Part shown: piece by piece, positions 44,247 through 52,229 of the stretch
Layout of the letters: every line of letters starts with the position of its first letter
How positions within the stretch are numbered: the stretch's first letter is position 1
NCBI RefSeq assembly: GCF_947487805.1
Contig: NZ_CANKXW010000003.1
Coordinates: forward strand, 310,001 to 374,000
DNA: 64,000 nucleotides
Source of the DNA: an uncultured Tateyamaria sp.
GTDB lineage: Bacteria; Pseudomonadota; Alphaproteobacteria; Rhodobacterales; Rhodobacteraceae
Direction of reading: 5' to 3'
Program-made: the position numbers and the translations under genes
The notes under the pieces: model-generated
The model's input: only the letters and a program-made list of their open reading frames with translations
The model's database searches: none
What the model was told of the DNA's origin: nothing

Positions 44247-45862
44247 GCCGTCCCCTTTCCCAGCGCGGTGCGCATCGCCGCCGCCACATCGTCTGCGGTC
44301 GCGGTAGACCAGCGCGCCACGATATGCTGATCCGGCCGGATCAGGTAAACCGCACTGTCCGCGTCCCCCAGATACCGTTCGGTCAGATACGGATTGCCCC
44401 GGCCCGTCAGGTCCAGACGTGTGATCGGCACACCGTCCACCGCATCCAGATCGGGCGCCACCGCATCGATGCACAGCAGGGTAAACCCATCAGACAGCCG
44501 GTCCAGCAGATACGTATCGCCCAGCATCGCATCCACCGCAGGTGCCCCCACCCGCGTCCGCGCCGGCCCATCCAGCATATCCGGCCCATTGAGCGACAGC
44601 CCGTCATAGACACAAGGCACCGATAACCGTCCCGAATTGACCAAAGGCCGGGCAAAGGCATGATCCCGCGCCAGCTCCAGCACCGCATTGCGGAACACTT
44701 TGCTGATCTCGCTCTTGGGGGTCAGGAAATCCGTGGCGCGGGTGGAGTTCAGGATGTTCTCATCCGCCGCCACGGCGCGTTCCTCGGAATAGCTGTCGAG
44801 CAGCGTCTCGGGTGCCAGCCCGCGCAGCACATAGTCCAGCTTCCACGCCAGATTGTCCGCGTCCTGCACCCCGCTATTGGCCCCGCGCGCGCCAAAGGGC
44901 GACACCTGATGCGCCGAATCCCCGGCAAAGATCACGCGGTCGTGGCGAAACTCCTGCATCCGGCGGCATTGGAAGGTGTAGATCGAAGTCCACTCGAGTT
45001 CATATTCCGCCCCTTCACCCAGCATCGCATCGACCCGCGCGCGGATGTTGTCGGGGTGCAGCTCCTTGGTCCGGTCGATGTCCCAGCCCAGTTGGAAATC
45101 GATGCGCCAGATGTCATCGGGTTGTTTGTGCAGCAGCGCCGACTGACCCGCACCTTCAAACGGCGGCTCGAACCAGAACCACCGCTCGGTCGGGAAATCG
45201 GCGGTCATGTGCACGTCGGCGATCAGGAAATTGTCCTCGAACACACGGCCATCAAAGCTCAGCCCCATCATGTCGCGGATTGGACTGCGCGCGCCGTCAC
45301 AAGCGATGAGCCACTCCGCCTCGATCTGGTAGGGGCCGTCGGGCGTGTCCACGTCGAGCAACACGTGGTCGCCGCGCTGGTCCATCCCGGTCAGCGCATT
45401 GCGCCCCCGTATCTCAATCGGCGCGCCCTGTTCCTGTGCTGCGCGGATCTCGTCCACCAGGAACTTCTCGAAATAGGGCTGTTGCAGGTTGATGAAGGCG
45501 GGGCATCGATGCCCATCCTCGGGTTGCAGGTCGAACCGAAAGACGCGGTCGTCGCCATGGAACACTTTGCCCACGTTCCACACCACGCCCTTGTCGATCA
45601 TGCGCTGCCCCGCGCCAAGGCGGTTGGCGATCTCAAGCGTCCGCTTGGCAAAACAAATCGCCCGACTGCCCTGCCCCACACCGTCATGGTCATCGAGCAC
45701 CAGTACGGGCGTCCCCTTGCGCCCAAGGTCCAGCGCCAAGGCCATCCCAATGGGGCCACCACCGACGATGACGACAGGGTGCCGTTGCGCGGGCATCGTC
45801 TGCGCTGCGACGGGGGCGTAGGGATACAGTTGGAAGGCTATGTCATAGCGAACGTCGACCAT
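44243..45862 (-). CDS. FAD-dependent aromatic hydroxylase (class A flavin monooxygenase)
   Basis: 539 residues. FAD-binding GGGPIGMALALDLG (34-47), the DG motif CDGARSPIR (188-196) and the GD motif IFAGDSAHQVSPFGARGAN (311-329) are all present, followed by a thioredoxin-like C-terminal domain as in MhpA/PheA-type phenol and hydroxyphenylpropionate hydroxylases. It adds one oxygen to an aromatic ring with NAD(P)H. AGGAG is six bases before the ATG. It is the fourth gene in a run with maiA, an MBL-fold enzyme and a small membrane protein. The operon suggests hydroxylation to a gentisate- or homogentisate-type intermediate, though the ring-cleavage gene is not here. Confidence 0.88.
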   Translation of the reverse strand: MVDVRYDIAFQLYPYAPVAAQTMPAQRHPVVIVGGGPIGMALALDLGRKGTPVLVLDDHDGVGQGSRAICFAKRTLEIANRLGAGQRMIDKGVVWNVGKVFHGDDRVFRFDLQPEDGHRCPAFINLQQPYFEKFLVDEIRAAQEQGAPIEIRGRNALTGMDQRGDHVLLDVDTPDGPYQIEAEWLIACDGARSPIRDMMGLSFDGRVFEDNFLIADVHMTADFPTERWFWFEPPFEGAGQSALLHKQPDDIWRIDFQLGWDIDRTKELHPDNIRARVDAMLGEGAEYELEWTSIYTFQCRRMQEFRHDRVIFAGDSAHQVSPFGARGANSGVQDADNLAWKLDYVLRGLAPETLLDSYSEERAVAADENILNSTRATDFLTPKSEISKVFRNAVLELARDHAFARPLVNSGRLSVPCVYDGLSLNGPDMLDGPARTRVGAPAVDAMLGDTYLLDRLSDGFTLLCIDAVAPDLDAVDGVPITRLDLTGRGNPYLTERYLGDADSAVYLIRPDQHIVARWSTATADDVAAAMRTALGKGTA

Positions 45863-45871
45863 CCGGTGCTC

Positions 45872-46135
45872 CTAATCTCCATCGCCAGAAACCTCAGTTT
45901 CCAGCTCAGTCACGGATTCCAGTTGTTCGTATTCATGCTCATGGCCGTCAGCGTCGCCGTCATCGTCGACGCGACGCCGAACAGCAGATTGATCCAACGA
46001 AATGGTTCCAGCAAAGAACCCCGCTGCTGCCAACGTAGGAACCACCCAAACCATCTTGTCTGTTAGGTACGCTGCTGTATAGCTTGGCACCAATACGATC
46101 GCGGCCTTCAAAGCCGCTTCTTTCGCTTTGATCAC
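45872..46135 (-). CDS. Small two-helix membrane protein with acidic tail, unknown family
   Basis: 87 residues from the GTG at 46135, which overlaps the MBL-fold gene stop (GTGA) and has GGGAGG nine bases upstream. An N-terminal amphipathic stretch, two hydrophobic segments (about 7-22 and 27-43), then a strongly acidic C-terminus with DDDGDADGHEHEYE. The coding sequence is noticeably less GC-biased than its neighbours (many A/T third positions), suggesting recent acquisition or unusual selection. I recognise no family. Its position inside a catabolic operon hints at a membrane or assembly role for the flanking enzymes. Confidence 0.6.
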   Translation of the reverse strand: MIKAKEAALKAAIVLVPSYTAAYLTDKMVWVVPTLAAAGFFAGTISLDQSAVRRRVDDDGDADGHEHEYEQLESVTELETEVSGDGD

Positions 46136-47082
46136 CCCTGCAACGCCTCCCACATCTCGATATCCCGCTTGTCCGTCCAGATGCGCGGATGGGCGATGCC
46201 GCGGGCCTCGTCATAGGCGCGGGCGACGTTGAATGGCAGGCAGTGTTCGTAGATCGCATAATCGCTGAACTTCGGATCGCACTCGGCGCGCACCGCGTCC
46301 CACGCCTCTTTCAACGTGCCGCCACGCGCCGCCACACGCGCCGCGGGGCGGTAGGTGCTGTCCACGAAATCGCGGGTGCTTTCGATGGCCTTGTTCACCA
46401 TCTCGGACCCCACCAGCGCATCGCCCCGGCCCGGCGCAATGGCGTCCACACCGTAGGCCTTGATCGCGTCCAGCGTCCCGCCCCAGTCGCCGAAATACCC
46501 GTCGCCGCAATAACAGGCCGAGTGGTATTCGACGATGTCGCCGGTAAACATCACGTTCTGATCCGGCACATGGATCACGGCATCCCCCGCCGTATGGGCG
46601 CGGCCCACGTGCTTGATGTCCACGCGCCGCGACCCGAGATATACGGTCATCGCATCGGAAAAGGTCGTCGTCGGCCAGGTCAGCCCCGGAATGCTCTCGT
46701 GCCCCTCGAACAGACGGGGAAAGCGTTGGAACTCGCTGTCCCAATCCTCTTGCCCGCGCTCGGCCACCATGCCGCGCGCCATGTCGGACATGATGATCTG
46801 ATCGGCACCATAGGCCGACGCGCCCAGCACGCGGACGGCGTGGTAATGGGTCAGCACCAGATGTGAGATCGGTTTGTCGGTGACGCTGCGCACCTTTTCG
46901 ATCACCTTTTCGGCCAGACGCGGGGTCGCCTGCGCCTCGACGATCATCACGCTGTCGTCGCCGATGATCACGCCGGAATTGGGATCGCCCTCGGCGGTAA
47001 AGGCCCACAGACCCTCACCGATCTCGTCAAAGGTGATGGTCTTTTCGGTCATGTCCCCTTGGGAGGCAAAGGCCTTGGCCAT
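46132..47082 (-). CDS. MBL-fold metallohydrolase with variant metal motif
   Basis: 316 residues. The metallo-beta-lactamase fold is indicated by GVIIGDDSVMIVEAQATP, HLVLTHYHAVRVLGASAYG, VGRAHTAGDAVIHVPDQNVMFTGDIVEYHS and the C-terminal GRGDALVG. The usual HxHxDH is HYHAVR here: the first two histidines (79-81 region) remain, but the Asp-His pair of the second metal site is gone. It may therefore bind one metal only. AAAGGA precedes the ATG. Between maiA (12-base gap) and a small membrane gene (GTGA overlap). Probably a thioester or lactone hydrolase for an aromatic pathway; unproven. Confidence 0.82.
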   Translation of the reverse strand: MAKAFASQGDMTEKTITFDEIGEGLWAFTAEGDPNSGVIIGDDSVMIVEAQATPRLAEKVIEKVRSVTDKPISHLVLTHYHAVRVLGASAYGADQIIMSDMARGMVAERGQEDWDSEFQRFPRLFEGHESIPGLTWPTTTFSDAMTVYLGSRRVDIKHVGRAHTAGDAVIHVPDQNVMFTGDIVEYHSACYCGDGYFGDWGGTLDAIKAYGVDAIAPGRGDALVGSEMVNKAIESTRDFVDSTYRPAARVAARGGTLKEAWDAVRAECDPKFSDYAIYEHCLPFNVARAYDEARGIAHPRIWTDKRDIEMWEALQG

Positions 47083-47094
47083 GGTCGGGTCCTT

Positions 47095-47742
47095 TCAGGA
47101 TGCGTCGGGTTGTTGGTCGGGATGTGCAGCGGCAATGGCCGGGTGCGCAAGGCAGGCGGCTTCGATCCGCGCGACATTCGGGAAGGGGTCGAGGTCCACG
47201 CCCCAGCGCCGCGCGTTATAGACCTGCGCCACGATGCAAAGGTCCGCCAGATCGGGGGCTGTACCAAAGGCAAAGGGCGTGTCGTCCTGCACCAACGCCT
47301 CGAGTGCTGTGAACCCTTCGGTCATCCAGTGGCGCATCCAGTCCATTGCTCCATCGGTGCCCGCATCATAGGCGTCACGCAGGTGGGTCACGACGCGCAG
47401 GTTGTTCACCGGATGCACGTCCAGCGCCATGGTATGCGCCGCCGCCAGCACACGGGCCCGCGCCACGGGATCGGCAGGCAGCAAGGGCGGCGTGGGCCAC
47501 TCCGCGTCGATATAGTCGAGGATCGCCAGCGATTGCGTCAAAACGGTCCCGTCCGGCAGCACCAGCGTCGGCACACCCTTGCCCGGGTTCATCGCGGCGT
47601 AGTCATCGGCTTTCTGATCGCCCGCCACCAGGTCCACCGGCACGATGTCATAGGCCACGCCCTTGAGGTTCAGCGCGGCCCGCACCCGGTAGGACGTCGT
47701 CGAACGCCAATAGCTGTAAAGGGTCAGGGGGGCAGAGGTCAT
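47095..47742 (-). CDS. maiA: Maleylacetoacetate/maleylpyruvate isomerase (zeta GST)
   Basis: 215 residues from the ATG at 47742. Zeta-class glutathione transferase: active-site SYWRSTTSYRVRAALNLKG, NPGKGVPTLVLPDGTVLTQSLAILDYID and ALDVHPVNNLRVV. Uses glutathione to isomerise maleylacetoacetate (tyrosine/homogentisate route) or maleylpyruvate (gentisate route); the sequence alone does not separate these. First gene of the apparent operon running to DUF2783; the region just upstream carries a 9-bp direct repeat that could bind its regulator. Confidence 0.9.
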   Translation of the reverse strand: MTSAPLTLYSYWRSTTSYRVRAALNLKGVAYDIVPVDLVAGDQKADDYAAMNPGKGVPTLVLPDGTVLTQSLAILDYIDAEWPTPPLLPADPVARARVLAAAHTMALDVHPVNNLRVVTHLRDAYDAGTDGAMDWMRHWMTEGFTALEALVQDDTPFAFGTAPDLADLCIVAQVYNARRWGVDLDPFPNVARIEAACLAHPAIAAAHPDQQPDAS

Positions 47743-47753
47743 GCAGGCACCGT

Positions 47754-47787
47754 TTGAATTTGGTTGCATGCGTAATGGTTGAATTTG
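47754..47787 (-). promoter_or_regulatory. Direct-repeat operator candidate upstream of maiA
   Basis: ttgaatttg occurs at 47754-47762 and again at 47779-47787, a 25-base repeat distance, in an AT-rich island between maiA and the binding-protein gene. No motif of a known regulator is recognised. The position suits control of the maiA operon. Confidence 0.45.
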
Positions 47788-47802
47788 TAACCAACAAGGC
47801 CG

Positions 47803-48807
47803 TTATCGCACCAGCGCCGAGGTCCACGCCTCGAGAAAGATCTGGCGTTTGAGCCGGTCGAGATAGACGAGCAGGCCCGGCTCCAGCGACACCACGTTCA
47901 GGCGCGCGGGATCAGATACACCGATGGACGGCAGCGGATATTCCGGCTGCGCCGCATCGGCCCATGCCCCTTGGGTCAGGTAGGCGACAAGGTCTGTGGC
48001 CGCGGCCTCCTCGCCGGTGGCGTCCAGCACCAGCGCCGTGCGCATCATCGTGGTGGCGAAATCGCTTGGCGTGATGATCGCGACCTTGTCCCGTGTTTCC
48101 GGCCGGGTGGAGGCATAGCTGCCCAGCACGTTGTAGGCGACGAACAGGTCGCCCTTGGCCAGATCGTCGATCATATCCCCCGAACAGCAATAAAGCCGCG
48201 CATCAAGGCTGCCGAAAACCTCCATCAGCCGCCAATAGGTCTCTGACGTGCGCGCGTCTTGCGTGGCAAAGAGGTACCCAAGCCCCGACAGGCGCACGTC
48301 ATAGGTGCCCAGACGCCCGCGAAAATGGGCGGGGTCGGCGCGCACCGCCTCGATCAGCTGTTGCCGCGTTTCCGGCACGGGCCGCCCGGCAAAGGCGGCG
48401 CGGTTCAGCACGATGGTCGCGGGTTCGAGGGTAAAGCCAAAAAGCGTCTGCCGCCACTGGGTGCCCGCCGTCTGCTCCAACCCCGACAGGCGCCGCGCCA
48501 GCCCGTCATTGGCAAGCTTGAGTTGCAGGTCCATGGCGCTGGATATGGCGATGTCGTAGCAATCGGGACAGTCCGCGATCAGTGTCACGATGTCGGCGGA
48601 GCCCGCCACGGCATAGTCGATCCGCAGGTCCGGGCGCTGCGCGAGAAACCCCTCGAGAATGGGTGCGAATATGTCCGTGTCCGTGCTGGAAATCACCCGC
48701 AGGGTGGTTTCCGCGGCGGCCCCCTCGAACATCTGGCGGTCCTCCAGGTCTGCGGCCCAGACGAAGGGGGCCCAGATCATCGCCACTAAAAGTACAAGAC
48801 TGCGCAT
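47803..48807 (-). CDS. Periplasmic binding protein associated with the TctE-like kinase
   Basis: 334 residues. A signal peptide (MRSLVLLVAMIWAPFVWAADL) precedes a type 2 periplasmic-binding fold of the iron(III)/spermidine type: VISSTDTDIFAPILEGFLAQRPDLRIDY, YDIAISSAMDLQLKLANDG, GTYDVRLSGLGYLFATQD and VLGSYASTRPETRDKVAI. No ABC permease or ATPase is adjacent; instead its start overlaps the kinase gene end by about 22 bases. Such proteins in TctDE-type operons can act as extracytoplasmic co-sensors, which I infer here. Confidence 0.82.
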   Translation of the reverse strand: MRSLVLLVAMIWAPFVWAADLEDRQMFEGAAAETTLRVISSTDTDIFAPILEGFLAQRPDLRIDYAVAGSADIVTLIADCPDCYDIAISSAMDLQLKLANDGLARRLSGLEQTAGTQWRQTLFGFTLEPATIVLNRAAFAGRPVPETRQQLIEAVRADPAHFRGRLGTYDVRLSGLGYLFATQDARTSETYWRLMEVFGSLDARLYCCSGDMIDDLAKGDLFVAYNVLGSYASTRPETRDKVAIITPSDFATTMMRTALVLDATGEEAAATDLVAYLTQGAWADAAQPEYPLPSIGVSDPARLNVVSLEPGLLVYLDRLKRQIFLEAWTSALVR

Positions 48808-50144
48808 GCGCCACCCGCTTCCAGATTTTTCAACTCCAGCCGCCCGCCATGGGCCTCGGCCACGTCCTTGGCAATCGTCAGCCCCAGCCCGGACCCCACC
48901 GTATCGCGCGCATTGTCGCCCCGCTGGAACCGTTGCGACAACAGTTCGATCTGGTCCTTGGGAAAGCCGATGCCCTGATCCGTCACGGTGATGGACGGGC
49001 CGGGTTGCGCCGACACATGGATGTGCACCACGCTTTCCGCGGAGGAGTATTTCAGCGCGTTGTCGACCAGATTGCGCACAGCGTTCTGCACCAGGATCGG
49101 GTCGGCCTGCACCGGCACGGGCCCGTCGCTCGAAATGGTCAGGTCAAGGTCCATCATCTCGGCCACCGGCGTCAGCCGATCCACGATATCCGAGCAGATG
49201 GAGACCAGATCGACATCCTGTTTGTCCAGCTGGTCGCCGCGAAACGTCACCATCGCATGATCTAACAGCTGCCCTGCGGCCCGGCTGCTTTCGTCGATGG
49301 CGCGGATCATCGACCGCAGCGCCTGCCGGTTCTCATCCTTGTCCACCCGCATCAGCGTGACCTCTGCATGACTGCGCACCGTGGCAAGCGGCGTGCGCAC
49401 CCGGTGCGCAGCCTCGGCAATAAACGTCTCGGATTGGGTCAGCGAATGGCTCAGCCGTGTCATCAGCGCATTGAACGAGGTCACCAGCGGCGACAGCTCG
49501 GTCGGCACCGACCGGGTCACGGGCCGCAGATCGCTGGGCCCGCGCCGCGCAACCGACGCCGCAATCTGCCCAAGGGGCCGCAAGGTGGAGGCGGAGGTCC
49601 AGAGCGCCATGCCCGCCGCCAGTAGAAAAAACACCGCACCAAACACGGCGGCGTTGATCGAGATCGTCAGCAAGGTGCCCGACAGGCTGTCGCGCGTCTG
49701 CGCCACACTCACGGTCAGCAACACGGGCCGCGGACTGGCCGGCAGGCTGTGGGTCAACGTGGCGACCCGCACATCGCCGCCTGCGAAACCCCGCGTGGCG
49801 AACCGCGGCTCGCCCATCGGCGCGAACGGGCCCGACGACAGCCCCTCATACCCGCTCAGCAACACGTCCCCCTGATGGATCGCATAGAACACCCGGTCAT
49901 CGGCCGCCGTGTCCAGCATCGAAAACGCGGCATAGGGCAGGTCCAGCTCGATCTGCCCGCCGCGCACAACCGCCGCGTCCATCAGCGACGTGACCGACGC
50001 CTCGAGGATACGGTCCTGGCTTTGTTGCGCGATGCCCTGCGCATAGGTGCGCACCACGAGGTAGAAAAGGATGGCCAGCACCGCCGCCCCGCCGATCAGG
50101 GTCAGGGTCAGACGACGGCGCAGGGACCATCCGCTACCCCTCAT
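48786..50144 (-). CDS. tctE: TctE-like sensor histidine kinase
   Basis: 452 residues from the ATG at 50144. Two membrane helices (about 12-33 and 160-185) enclose a periplasmic domain of about 125 residues, then a linker, the H-box AEAAHRVRTPLATVRSHAE, N-box NLVDNALKYS, DQGIGFP and GSGLGLTIA. It closely follows the TctE/QseC layout. It overlaps the response regulator by 11 bases and the binding-protein gene by about 22 bases. Divergent from tctCBA, which it presumably controls through the adjacent regulator. Confidence 0.88.
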   Translation of the reverse strand: MRGSGWSLRRRLTLTLIGGAAVLAILFYLVVRTYAQGIAQQSQDRILEASVTSLMDAAVVRGGQIELDLPYAAFSMLDTAADDRVFYAIHQGDVLLSGYEGLSSGPFAPMGEPRFATRGFAGGDVRVATLTHSLPASPRPVLLTVSVAQTRDSLSGTLLTISINAAVFGAVFFLLAAGMALWTSASTLRPLGQIAASVARRGPSDLRPVTRSVPTELSPLVTSFNALMTRLSHSLTQSETFIAEAAHRVRTPLATVRSHAEVTLMRVDKDENRQALRSMIRAIDESSRAAGQLLDHAMVTFRGDQLDKQDVDLVSICSDIVDRLTPVAEMMDLDLTISSDGPVPVQADPILVQNAVRNLVDNALKYSSAESVVHIHVSAQPGPSITVTDQGIGFPKDQIELLSQRFQRGDNARDTVGSGLGLTIAKDVAEAHGGRLELKNLEAGGACAVLYF

Positions 50145-50799
50145 CCAACCGGTACCCCAGCCCACGATGGGTCGAGATCGTCACGCTCGACCCCTCCAGA
50201 TGCTTGCGCAGCCGCCCGACATAGACCTCGATCGCGTTTTCGGTGACCGTGTCGTCATAGGAAAACAGCCTGTCCACCAGCTTGTCCTTGGAAAAGATCT
50301 GGCCCGGCGCATTCATGAACAGCTCGAGCAGGCGCAATTCGCGGTTGCGCAACGTAGTCTCGTTGCTGCCCACGGTCAGCACGCTGGCGACCGGGTTCAA
50401 GGCCACCGTACCCCGCCGTATGACGGTCTGGGCCGCGCCCGCTCGGCGGCGCATCACCGCGCGACAGCGGGCCTGCAACTCCGCATGATCAAACGGTTTG
50501 GTCAGGTAGTCATCCGCGCCCAGATCCAGCATACCCACCCGGTCGGACACTTCGGACCGGGCGGTCAGCACGATCACCGGCGTGTCGTCCTGCCGTGCGC
50601 GGTGCCGCTCCAGAAATCCGCGCCCGTCCCCATCGGGCAACATGATATCCAGCAGGATCAGGTCATAGTCTCCCACATGCAGGAAATCGGCCCCCTCGGA
50701 CAGGGTCGCGGCGTGGTCGATGACGTGGCCGTCCAGCCGCATCCGATCACACAGCGCGGCGGCCAGCTCTGCATTGTCTTCGATCAGCAGGTATTTCAT
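50134..50799 (-). CDS. tctD: TctD-like response regulator (OmpR family)
   Basis: 221 residues from the ATG at 50799. Receiver MKYLLIEDNAELAAAL with phosphorylation Asp in LILLDIMLPDGDG, lysine in YLTKPFD; a winged helix follows with LRNRELRLLELFMNAPGQIFSKDKLVDRLFSYDD and STHRGLGYRL. It activates transport genes in the TctDE paradigm. Divergent from tctC; the 106-base gap must contain both promoters and its binding site. Confidence 0.9.
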   Translation of the reverse strand: MKYLLIEDNAELAAALCDRMRLDGHVIDHAATLSEGADFLHVGDYDLILLDIMLPDGDGRGFLERHRARQDDTPVIVLTARSEVSDRVGMLDLGADDYLTKPFDHAELQARCRAVMRRRAGAAQTVIRRGTVALNPVASVLTVGSNETTLRNRELRLLELFMNAPGQIFSKDKLVDRLFSYDDTVTENAIEVYVGRLRKHLEGSSVTISTHRGLGYRLDEG

Positions 50800-50905
50800 A
50801 GCGCAATCTTTGTCTGCAAGTGGCCGTGACAGGTCTGTGTCAGGTTCAGGTGTTTGACTGTCAGCATTCGCGTGCAACGCATGTGAAGTCAAATGGGAGG
50901 AAAAT

Positions 50906-51889
50906 ATGAAAACGTTTGAACTGAGCCGTCGGGCTCTTTTGGGCGCCGCTTTGGCGTTGGGTCTGGGTGGTCAGGCCATGGCGGACGGCCATCAGGTCGT
51001 CGACAGCATCCACTTTCTGATCCCCGGCGGCGCCGGTGGTGGCTGGGACGGCACCGCGCGCGGTACAGGCGAAGCGCTGACAGGCGCGGGCCTCGTGGGC
51101 AACGCGTCCTATGAAAACATGTCGGGCGGCGGCGGCGGCAAGGCCATCGGCTTCCTGATCGAAAACGCCGACAGCAACCACGGCACGCTGATGGTCAACT
51201 CGACCCCCATCGTGATCCGCTCGCTGACCGGTGTTTTCCCGCACAACTTCCGTGACCTGACACTGGTCGCAGGCACCATTGGCGACTATGCAGCCATGGT
51301 CGTGGGCAAGGACAGCCCGATCAACTCGATGGCCGACCTGATCGCCGCCTATGACGCCGATCCCGGTGCCACAGCTGTGGGCGGCGGATCCGTTCCCGGT
51401 GGCATGGACCACCTCGTCGCCGCGATGGTGATGGAAGCGGCGGGCAAAGATGCGCTTGGCGTGAAATACATCCCCTACGATGCAGGCGGCAAAGCCATGG
51501 CGGCCCTGCTGTCGGGCGAGATTGCGGCGCTGTCCACCGGCTTCTCCGAAGCGGTCGACCTGGCCAATGCGGGCGAAGTGAAGATCATCGGCGTCACCGC
51601 GCCCGAGCGTGTGGATGCATACCCGGATGCGCAGACCATGATGGAACAGGGCATCGACACCGAATTCGTGAACTGGCGCGGTTTCTTTGCAGCACCGGGC
51701 CTGCCCGAGGCACAGCTGGCCGCCTATCAGGATGCCATTGCCAAGATGTATGCGACCCCCGAATGGGAAGCCGTGCGCGCCCGCAACGGGTGGGTGAACA
51801 TCCACAACAATGGTGACGACTTCAACACTTTCCTGGAAAACCAGGAAAAGGTCATCGGCGATCTGATGAAGAAGCTTGGCTTCCTCTGA
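50906..51889 (+). CDS. tctC: Tripartite tricarboxylate transporter binding protein TctC
   Basis: 327 residues. An export signal with SRRALLGAALALGLGGQAMA contains a twin-arginine pair, so Tat export is possible. The mature protein has the TctC/Bug fold: IHFLIPGGAGGGWDGTARG, NMSGGGGGKAIGFLIEN, LMVNSTPIVIRSLTG, VGGGSVPGGMDHLVAA and WRGFFAAPGLP. GGGAGGAAAAT precedes the ATG. It captures the substrate in the periplasm for TctAB. A gap of 340 bases with two REP-like elements separates it from tctB, so differential expression or RNA processing is likely. Confidence 0.93.
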   Translation: MKTFELSRRALLGAALALGLGGQAMADGHQVVDSIHFLIPGGAGGGWDGTARGTGEALTGAGLVGNASYENMSGGGGGKAIGFLIENADSNHGTLMVNSTPIVIRSLTGVFPHNFRDLTLVAGTIGDYAAMVVGKDSPINSMADLIAAYDADPGATAVGGGSVPGGMDHLVAAMVMEAAGKDALGVKYIPYDAGGKAMAALLSGEIAALSTGFSEAVDLANAGEVKIIGVTAPERVDAYPDAQTMMEQGIDTEFVNWRGFFAAPGLPEAQLAAYQDAIAKMYATPEWEAVRARNGWVNIHNNGDDFNTFLENQEKVIGDLMKKLGFL

Positions 51890-51930
51890 TCCAAAGGCGC
51901 GGCTTTCGCCGCACATTATCTAAAACTGTG

Positions 51931-51980
51931 CGAGGGGTTTCACCCCTCGCGCTCCCCAAGGTATTTTCGGCGAAAGGAAG
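51931..51980 (-). repeat. REP-like intergenic element, copy C (inverted)
   Basis: Read on the minus strand it begins cttcctttcgccgaaaat, continues accttggggagcg and ends with the stem cgaggggt/acccctcg. Same architecture as copy A and copy B. Confidence 0.75.
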
Positions 51981-52100
51981 AGGAGACGATCCGGCCTCCC
52001 CTTCCCCTCGAAGGCGGTTCAACGGCCTTCCTCTCGCACGGTCATCGGCTCCTCAGCCTGTACCGTGCGGCCAAGGTACAAAGCATTTTATTAAAATTTG

Positions 52101-52156
52101 CTTTCCTTTCGCTCAAAATACCTCGGGGGAGTCCGAAGGACGGGGGCAGCGCCCCC
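52101..52156 (+). repeat. REP-like intergenic element, copy B
   Basis: Begins ctttcctttcgctcaaaat, continues acctcgggggagtccg and ends with the stem gggggc/gccccc around agc. Inverted relative to copy C, 120 bases away. Confidence 0.75.
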
Positions 52157-52229
52157 ATAGCAACGGCCGGTCATTTGACACGTCGGTCTGGCTGTCCCCG
52201 CGGGGACAGAATGTAACGGGAGAATGGAA

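Larger units (their letters stand above)
51890..52229. other. Intergenic region between tctC and tctB
   Basis: 340 bases with two REP-like elements in opposite orientation (51931-51980 and 52101-52156) around an AT-rich patch near 52085-52105. No coding sequence was seen. The hairpins may stabilise the upstream tctC message, giving an excess of binding protein, as is common in binding-protein operons. Confidence 0.6.
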
